Both the position numbers and the translations under genes were made by a program. From UBA947 sp031550975 (GTDB lineage: Bacteria; Cyanobacteriota; Vampirovibrionia; Gastranaerophilales; Gastranaerophilaceae): a stretch of DNA of 64,000 bases. Location: positions 1-64,000 of the forward strand of contig JAVBOC010000001.1 of assembly GCA_031550975.1 (NCBI GenBank), given 5' to 3'. The notes under the pieces were generated by a model. The model was given only the letters and a program-made list of their open reading frames with translations, made no database searches and was not told the origin of the DNA. Shown in pieces: positions 58,728 to 64,000 of the stretch (positions within the stretch are counted from its first letter, which is position 1; every line of letters begins with the position of its first letter).

Positions 58728-60390
58728 TTTTTCCCATATAGTAGAAATTGAACAACCCTACTATGCCGCTTTCTTCGCCATTGTTGGTGAAGTTGTAAAT
58801 ATCCCTAAGATTATAACCGCTTAATGTGTTTTTGTCATCCTCTTTTAGTGAACAAATGTCGGGATTTTCTGTCAGGAAAACTCCGATTATTTTATCAAGA
58901 GGAACTTTTAAGAACTCATCAACAAGTGCGCCGTCAAAGTGTTTACCCGAATCGTTGATAAGAATTTTAATAACATTTGCAATCGGCATCTTGTCACGGT
59001 AGTGACGTTTTGAAGTTATCGCATCAAATACGTCAGCCACAGCCAAAATCCTTCCGCCATACGGAATATGTTCACCCGAGAGTCCGCGGTAATATCCTGA
59101 ACCATCGTATTTTTCGTGGTGCGAACATGCAATGTCAGTTATGATTTTAAAATCTTTTGATGTGTGAATTTTTTCTAAAATATCGTGGGTGATTTTTGCG
59201 TGTTCCTGGATATGTCTATATTCTTCGTCAGTGAGTTTTCCTTCTTTTTGTAAGACAGAATCTCTGACCCCGATTTTACCGATATCATGCAGCGCTGCGG
59301 CTTTTTTAATTAATTCTTTTTGCTTCTCATCAAGATGAAGCTGATTAGCCAGTAACATTGCATAGAGTGTCACCCGGCTTGAGTGACCGGCTGTAATCTT
59401 GTCGCGCGCATCGATTGAAGCCGCAAGAGTGTCGATAAAGTTCTCAAACATCTCTTTTTGTTCTTTAAATAATTGAGCGTTTTCTAATGCTACACTTGCG
59501 CTGCCGCCGATTGCAGCAAGAAGGTCTTCATCGCTTTTGGTGAACACCCCTTCGTATTTGTTTAAAACCTGAAATGCGCCGATGACTTCACGGTTGTTGT
59601 TGTGTATTGGCATACAAAGCACGGTTTTTGTACGATAACCCGTTTTTATATCAACATCTTTATTGAAACGGTCATCGTTGTAAGCGTCAATGATATTAAC
59701 AGTTTCACCTGCATTTACAACATAACCTGCAAGCCCTCTGTCCGCCGGGAATCTTATTTCCGCGCTTTCCATTCCCAAAGCGACCTTTGACCAGAGTTCG
59801 TTTTTGTCTTTGTCAAGAATGAAAACGGTGCATCTGTCTGCGCGAATAGCGTTTTTTGTTTCTTCGGCAATAACTTTTAAAAGCACATCAATATCGGTTA
59901 GCGCCGTAATTGAACGTCCGATTTTAACTAATGACACAAGCGGCCCGCCTGTTACAGGGGTTGAAAAATCAAGCCCGTTTTGAAGTTGTTTTACCCGAAG
60001 CGCAGCGCGTTCTTTAATATTTAGCGCATCAGGTTCAAGCACCGCATTGATTACATTTGTGTAATGAATCAGCGCGACATCGTTATTTCTTTCGCCGTAA
60101 TTTATGTTGCCGAGTGCGAATTCATTTACAGCCACAGCATTTGCGTCTTTTGAAAATATTGCCATCTGCGCGCCGTCGTTTAGGAGCGAGAGTGCTTGCT
60201 TGTAGTTGTTTTTGTCAATTAAATAATCGATTAAAGCAGTCAAGCTCAAGCAGATAGATATAAGCGCGCTATCAGAGCCTTCAGTCTGCATACTTTGCAC
60301 CAAAGTCTTTGCCTCTGCATAATCTTTTTCCTCCAGCAGAGCAAGTGCGTTATTTAATGCCTCAATTCCATACTCGGTAGTTTTTTCCAT
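58720..60390 (-). CDS. GAF/HD-GYP signalling protein
   Basis: A 556-residue protein. The N-terminal 150 residues are TPR-like helices, then a GAF domain (about 160-305; VIAEETKNAIRADRCTVFIL, KTVLCMPIHNNN) and an HD-GYP domain (about 320-510; HSSRVTLYA, ALHDIGKIGV, HHEKYDGSGYYRGL). HD-GYP enzymes degrade cyclic di-GMP or related dinucleotides; here the GYP triplet reads GYY, so activity is less certain, although the HD metal residues remain. I start at ATG 60390; the 60429 start lacks a ribosome-binding site and enters a short repeat-free leader. Confidence 0.85.
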   Translation of the reverse strand: MEKTTEYGIEALNNALALLEEKDYAEAKTLVQSMQTEGSDSALISICLSLTALIDYLIDKNNYKQALSLLNDGAQMAIFSKDANAVAVNEFALGNINYGERNNDVALIHYTNVINAVLEPDALNIKERAALRVKQLQNGLDFSTPVTGGPLVSLVKIGRSITALTDIDVLLKVIAEETKNAIRADRCTVFILDKDKNELWSKVALGMESAEIRFPADRGLAGYVVNAGETVNIIDAYNDDRFNKDVDIKTGYRTKTVLCMPIHNNNREVIGAFQVLNKYEGVFTKSDEDLLAAIGGSASVALENAQLFKEQKEMFENFIDTLAASIDARDKITAGHSSRVTLYAMLLANQLHLDEKQKELIKKAAALHDIGKIGVRDSVLQKEGKLTDEEYRHIQEHAKITHDILEKIHTSKDFKIITDIACSHHEKYDGSGYYRGLSGEHIPYGGRILAVADVFDAITSKRHYRDKMPIANVIKILINDSGKHFDGALVDEFLKVPLDKIIGVFLTENPDICSLKEDDKNTLSGYNLRDIYNFTNNGEESGIVGLFNFYYMGKSD

Positions 60391-60465
60391 AATTTTATTG
60401 TACAATATTTTTGAGAATATTACAAACAAAAAGAATAGAGCATGGAAAAATTGAAAGGGGTTACA

Positions 60466-61320
60466 ATGAAAAAAGTACTAGCATTCTTAGTGTCTGCATT
60501 ATTTGCGTTTCAAATGCAAGCAGGCGCTGCAACCGTGTGGACATCTGCCACAAGCGTTGCAAAAGTTAACACTATCGGTACAAACTTGTTAACAAAAAAC
60601 AAACTACCGACCAAAATCAAATTTGTAGTTGAAGATACAGACGATATCAACGCATTTGCTAACGTTGACGGTGAAGTTCACGTATTTACGGGATTGTTGA
60701 AATTCGTAAGTGACGACAACGAACTTGCTGGCGTTATCGCGCACGAAATCGGTCACATCTTGAACCACCACGTTACAAAGCAAAATACAGTTAATTCAAT
60801 CACTTCAGTGGCTATTGCTAATTCAGGTTTGAGCGGCAGCGCGCAGACTTTGGCAAATTCAGGCGCTAACATGGGTCTGTTAAAAATGTCTAGAACTGAC
60901 GAGTACGAAGCAGACATCTCTGCTGTTGACTTGCTTGTTAACGCCGGGTACAACCCATTAGGTATGGTTTCTATGTTGAACTCGCTTAACGCAGGCGGAA
61001 CTTCAGTTGATATTCTTTCAACTCACCCTGCAGGCGATAAAAGAACAATGAGCGTTTACAACTACATTTGCTACAGATATCCTGCAAAAGCAAAAGTAGC
61101 ATACAACAATGCTTCTTACAAAGCGTTCTTAACTTATGCAAAACCAATCGTTGATGCTAGAAATGCTAATCCAAAAGCATTGGCTAAATTCAACAAAGAG
61201 CAAGAAAAACTTCAAAAGAAACGTATTGCTAAAATGGAAAAATACCAAAAAGCAAACGGCACAAGCGCTTGGGATAAATCGTTTACTACAATCAGAACGA
61301 TTAACAGCTTGACGCAATAG
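60466..61320 (+). CDS. Exported M48-family zinc metalloprotease
   Basis: A 284-residue protein with signal peptide (FLVSALFAFQMQAGA). The zinc site is HEIGH (residues 93-97), with a distal EYEAD (DEYEADISAVDLLVNAGY) supplying the third ligand, and the tail is Lys-rich. It resembles the BepA/LoiP class of outer-membrane quality-control proteases. The ATG 60466 has AAAGGGG upstream. A short in-frame extension (from 60442) is rejected. Confidence 0.88.
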   Translation: MKKVLAFLVSALFAFQMQAGAATVWTSATSVAKVNTIGTNLLTKNKLPTKIKFVVEDTDDINAFANVDGEVHVFTGLLKFVSDDNELAGVIAHEIGHILNHHVTKQNTVNSITSVAIANSGLSGSAQTLANSGANMGLLKMSRTDEYEADISAVDLLVNAGYNPLGMVSMLNSLNAGGTSVDILSTHPAGDKRTMSVYNYICYRYPAKAKVAYNNASYKAFLTYAKPIVDARNANPKALAKFNKEQEKLQKKRIAKMEKYQKANGTSAWDKSFTTIRTINSLTQ

Positions 61321-61611
61321 AGGATTTTCGGTAGAGTGCAGCGTCAAGCGAACGAACAAAGACATATTTGCGGTTTAACAGGCTGTTCGCAGGACTTATA
61401 AGCAAATATGTCTTGTGAGATAGCGACGCGAAACTCGTCAGTTGGAGCAAGTCACTGTTCGTGACGCCATTTCTCACAAAATCAAGATTTTGGAGAAAGA
61501 AGGCAAACCACGCTTTTGCGACAACCCGAATAATCCGAGGTGCATAAGCAAGTAAATTAAGGCGACCGGCTTTTGAAAAGCCGGTCGCCTTTTTTATGTT
61601 ACAATTATTTT
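61321..61611. other. Compound repeat spacer
   Basis: Family F (61331-61370), a perfect inverted repeat GACATATTTGC/GCAAATATGTC (61361-61371 with 61402-61412), a palindrome TCACTGTTCGTGA, and a terminator (next entry). No coding function seen. Confidence 0.6.
61559..61596 (+). terminator. Strong rho-independent terminator
   Basis: AAGGCGACCGGCTTTT and AAAAGCCGGTCGCCTT form a near-perfect stem with a GA/GAA loop and a T6 tract. It lies just before the pheA gene and probably terminates the upstream transcript; the pheA leader begins at its end. Confidence 0.85.
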
Positions 61612-62460
61612 ATGAACTTCACAGACGTACAAAATATAGTTTACTTGGGACCGGAGGCTTCTTTTGCTGAGATGGCAAAAGATTATTTCAGCGAAAAATG
61701 CAAAATTAGCGCCTATCCGTCTTGCGTGCAAACTATTAAACAGATTTTGGAATACGTTGAACAGAACCCGAACAGCTTGGGGATTTTGCCGATAGAAAAC
61801 TCTATTGAAGGCACGGTGCGTGAGTCTTTAGACGGGTTATTGAAAACCAAAAATCCTAATATTAGAATTCTTGCTGAGCATACGATGCCGATTGAGTATT
61901 GCTTGCTGGCGCGTACAACAGAAATTTACAGTATTTCAAGCATAATGGCGCCGCCGCAGGTGATCGCACAATGTCAGGAATTTATCTGTAATGAAATGCC
62001 TATGAACACCAACGTCATTGAGGCCGCAAGCACAGCAGAGGCTGCAAAACTTCTGCAAGGATATAACCTTACTTATGCTTCTATCGGCAGCCCGAAAACT
62101 GCTGAAACCTTTATGTTAAATATTTTAAAAGAGAATATTAACGATGACAAAACAAACCGCACAAGATTTGCGCTCATTGGTGATTTTGAGACTAAAATAA
62201 CAGGGCATGACAGATCTTCATTGGCGTTTGCTGTTGAAAACAAACCTGGTGCGCTGCTGCATGTGCTTGAGGTATTCTTAAAAAACAAAATTAACCTTTC
62301 ATATATAATTTCGCGTCCTGCGCAGAGCAGTTCAAGCGGTTACATATTCTTTGTAAACTTCGACGGGCATATTAAAGACGCGCATATCTTGCAGGCAATT
62401 AATGAAGTTAAATCAAAAACGACTTATATGAGATTCTTGGGTTCATATAGCAAAGTGTGA
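61612..62460 (+). CDS. pheA: Prephenate dehydratase
   Basis: A 282-residue monofunctional enzyme converting prephenate to phenylpyruvate in phenylalanine synthesis. Catalytic domain about 1-185 (VYLGPEASFAEMAKDYF, GILPIENSIEGTV, TNRTRF motif with the catalytic Thr), then an ACT regulatory domain (about 195-282; NKPGALLHVLEVFLKNKIN, ISRP in place of the usual ESRP). The ACT domain would bind Phe as inhibitor. The start is ATG 61612; the longer frame from 61573 reads through a terminator. It lacks an attached chorismate mutase. Confidence 0.92.
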   Translation: MNFTDVQNIVYLGPEASFAEMAKDYFSEKCKISAYPSCVQTIKQILEYVEQNPNSLGILPIENSIEGTVRESLDGLLKTKNPNIRILAEHTMPIEYCLLARTTEIYSISSIMAPPQVIAQCQEFICNEMPMNTNVIEAASTAEAAKLLQGYNLTYASIGSPKTAETFMLNILKENINDDKTNRTRFALIGDFETKITGHDRSSLAFAVENKPGALLHVLEVFLKNKINLSYIISRPAQSSSSGYIFFVNFDGHIKDAHILQAINEVKSKTTYMRFLGSYSKV

Positions 62461-62572
62461 GTGCATCAAGAAATGTCTAGGCGTTTTCATTGATTTACAA
62501 AACCCCGGCTGATATGTTAAAATAGGGTGATACGCCCCAATTGATTTGTTGAATTTGTCAGAAAGGCAAATT

Positions 62573-63115
62573 ATGACTGATTCAATTATTCCTCATACTC
62601 TGGTGCCGGGAACAAAAGCCAGCGCAGCCAAAGTCAATGAGAATTTTGCTGCGATCACAGATGCTCTGGCTGAGGTGAATACCGCATTAAACCTAAAAAT
62701 AAATGAACAAATAGATGCTCTCGATAGAAAAAAACTCGATAACAGTGCGTTTGAAGAAAGCGCAACAACAATTATGTCAACTGATTTGAGTAATCTTACA
62801 GAGGAGGGGCAAGCCGTGCTCTCGAAGACATATAAACACATTATGCCTGATTTTCTGGGGAAAGTTACTATGATACCAGGCACCTTTACCCCTTCAACTA
62901 ATGGCTGGTTGCTTATTGTAAAGAACCATAACGTTGATGGTAACTACTACAACGTTACTGATACATACACCGGAACTACCATAATGTGGTGGAACGGTAA
63001 AATGGGCTATAACCATGGGCAAAGTGTCAGAGAACTGCTTGAGGCCGGAAGACCTTATACTATAATCGGTTCCGGTATATCATTGAGCTTTTACCCTTGC
63101 AAAGGAGGCGTATAA
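62573..63115 (+). CDS. Phage tail-fibre-like protein
   Basis: A 180-residue protein. The start IIPHTLVPGTKASAAKVNEN followed by FAAITDAL is a pattern that I associate with phage tail or structural proteins. A coiled-coil stretch (LNLKINEQIDALDRKKL) precedes a beta-rich end with aromatic residues. The ATG 62573 has GAAAGG upstream. The TAA stop overlaps the next ATG (TAATG), so the two are coupled. No other phage genes are near. Confidence 0.55.
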   Translation: MTDSIIPHTLVPGTKASAAKVNENFAAITDALAEVNTALNLKINEQIDALDRKKLDNSAFEESATTIMSTDLSNLTEEGQAVLSKTYKHIMPDFLGKVTMIPGTFTPSTNGWLLIVKNHNVDGNYYNVTDTYTGTTIMWWNGKMGYNHGQSVRELLEAGRPYTIIGSGISLSFYPCKGGV

Positions 63116-63504
63116 TGTATTACACTTTTCAAAACGAAACTTTATTAGTATCTGATAGAGCAGAAAACCTGGCCTCTTACGGCGAAGTAATTGAGTTTGC
63201 GGGCGCTACAGAAGATGAATTCTGTCAAAACCAAGACAGATTTGAGGTTGTAGATGGCGCACTTGTTGATATTTCAGAGACGGAAAAATACAAAAAAGCA
63301 CAAGAGGAAGTTGCTGCGAAGCGTCGAACTTCTGAAATTGCGGCTGAAATGGATAAGCTTGACGCTAAATCTGTCAGATGTATCCGTGCAATAAACAGCG
63401 GAGCTTTATCCGAAGGTGAACTCGTTCGGGAAAAAACCCTGCTTGCTGAGATTGAAACAAAAATCTGCGAACTCAGAACTGAATTAAATGCTATTAACAA
63501 CTAA
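63115..63504 (+). CDS. Small helical protein coupled to the tail-fibre-like gene
   Basis: A 129-residue protein starting MYYTFQNETLLVSDRAENLA, which resembles small tail-fibre assembly/chaperone proteins. The C-terminal half is a charged coiled coil (KYKKAQEEVAAKRRTSEIAA). ATG 63115 has AAAGGAGG six bases upstream. It is probably a partner of the preceding gene. Confidence 0.5.
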   Translation: MYYTFQNETLLVSDRAENLASYGEVIEFAGATEDEFCQNQDRFEVVDGALVDISETEKYKKAQEEVAAKRRTSEIAAEMDKLDAKSVRCIRAINSGALSEGELVREKTLLAEIETKICELRTELNAINN

Positions 63505-63513
63505 ATATCAAAC

Positions 63514-63634
63514 GTCATGTTGAGCACTCTGCCGAACAAAACAATTAGGTATCGTTTTGCGAGAGGGAAGAAACATCTCAAGGTTTTGCCCCATTATTAT
63601 AAATGTTGAGATTCTTCGCAAAGCTCAGAATGAC
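63514..63634. repeat. Family D element interrupted by family E
   Basis: Family D ends GTCATGTTGAG and CAGAATGAC; inside, about 45 bases (63524-63569, from CACTCTGCCGAA to GAGAGGGAAG) are a copy of the sequence at about 1203-1252. The nested order shows E inserted into D. Confidence 0.65.
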
Positions 63635-63646
63635 AATATATTTTTT

Positions 63647-63673
63647 AAAGAGGTCTGTCAGGCCTCTTTTTTT
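63647..63673 (+). terminator. Rho-independent terminator
   Basis: AAAGAGGTC (63647-63655) pairs with GGCCTCTTT (63661-63669, one G-U), followed by T residues. Confidence 0.75.
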
Positions 63674-63694
63674 CATGTATAATTGTTTTATATT

Positions 63695-63722
63695 GTGAAT
63701 AGTGAGTCGTGAGTAGTGAATT
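63695..63722. repeat. Family A half-element
   Basis: GTGAATA, GTGAGTC, GTGAGTA, GTGAATT units without a right arm, upstream of tyrS. Confidence 0.7.
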
Positions 63723-63749
63723 GACCGACAAAAACTGAAAAGGATATAT

Positions 63750-64000
63750 ATGGCTGATATTAGAAAAGAATTTATAGAACAGGCAAAAATGCTGGCTCGC
63801 AGCGCGGAAGTTTTACCGGGCGGGGGCGAGCATGGGGTTGAAGAATTGGCGGCAAAATTGCAGCATTCTCACGATACCGGAGTACCTTTGCGGGTTAAAC
63901 TTGGGATGGATCCGACGCGTCCTGACTTGCACCTTGGGCATACTGTTGTAATGCGAAAGCTTCGCAAGTTCCAAGAGCTTGGGCATAAATTAGTTTTAAT
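63750..64000 (+). CDS. tyrS: Tyrosine-tRNA ligase, 5' part
   Basis: The first 83 codons are visible. They open MADIRKEFIEQAKMLARSAE and contain the class I signature LGMDPTRPDLHLGHT (HLGH is the HIGH motif). This matches the TyrRS branch that carries RPDLHLGH. The ATG has AAAAGGA six bases upstream. The rest runs off the right edge. Confidence 0.88.
   Translation, partial: MADIRKEFIEQAKMLARSAEVLPGGGEHGVEELAAKLQHSHDTGVPLRVKLGMDPTRPDLHLGHTVVMRKLRKFQELGHKLVL

Overview
The window reads as a chromosomal segment from a gut-type member of the Gastranaerophilales (Vampirovibrionia/Melainabacteria, the non-photosynthetic sister lineage of Cyanobacteria). The base composition is AT-rich. The case rests on several things: a Gram-negative envelope (an Omp85 protein with three POTRA domains, Skp, TonB/ExbB/ExbD, MCE and beta-barrel proteins), a DUF1822-like protein beside a sigma factor as I recall from Cyanobacteria, flagellar/type III export genes, several prepilin-like proteins, and lineage-style proteins whose N-termini carry a short F-x-G or Y-K-G motif. 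This assignment is inference from gene content; no 16S rRNA gene is present.

Layout. 1-3 kb: 3' end of a Cys-rich secreted-type gene and two lineage-specific genes. 3-7 kb: a DnaJ-like protein, then the glycine cleavage genes gcvT, gcvH and gcvPA, with no gcvPB beside them. 7-10.6 kb: a small regulator pair, an MCE protein, an SMR exporter, a cysteine hydrolase and a beta-barrel. 10.6-13 kb: an accessory patch with two tandem Cys-motif membrane proteins, a decayed recombinase end, a possible nuclease, then tRNA-Cys and tRNA-Val. 13-22 kb: zinc-ribbon protein, SpmAB, a prepilin, a P-loop protein, ADP-forming acyl-CoA synthetase and a radical SAM protein. 22-34 kb: lineage proteins, a soluble FlhA C-domain fusion, a CDGSH protein, uridine phosphorylase, Skp, BamA, RsmI and PheT. 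34-44.7 kb: a prepilin, an envelope operon ending in TonB/ExbB/ExbD/ExbD, an AAA ATPase, FtsH and a pair resembling the corrinoid iron-sulfur protein. 44.7-50 kb: fliR-fliQ-fliP-fliO and a two-SpoA C-ring protein on the minus strand, then hemW. 50-55.6 kb: an operon of a DUF1822-like/TonB-like membrane protein, a sigma-70-like factor and a large P-loop/TPR protein. 55.6-64 kb: prepilin fragment, pentapeptide protein, response regulator, TPR protein, GAF/HD-GYP protein, M48 protease, prephenate dehydratase, a tail-fibre-like pair and the start of tyrS.

Two themes stand out. First, export and signalling modules have unusual architectures: the soluble FlhA fusion, the two-SpoA protein with an acidic tail, an extended FliQ, and the sigma/TonB-like/P-loop operon. 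Second, the intergenic regions are packed with short repeats. Family A/B are arrays of 7-bp units that often form long hairpins. Family C uses 8-bp units. Family D is an element of about 70-90 bp with GTCAT...ATGAC ends and two internal hairpins. Members of these families lie in frame inside rsmI, hemW and the end of spmA, and they create false N-terminal extensions on gcvPA, udp, fliQ and fliO.

Starts below were chosen from ribosome-binding sites, signal peptides and repeat boundaries. Family names come from recognition of motifs; no database search was run.
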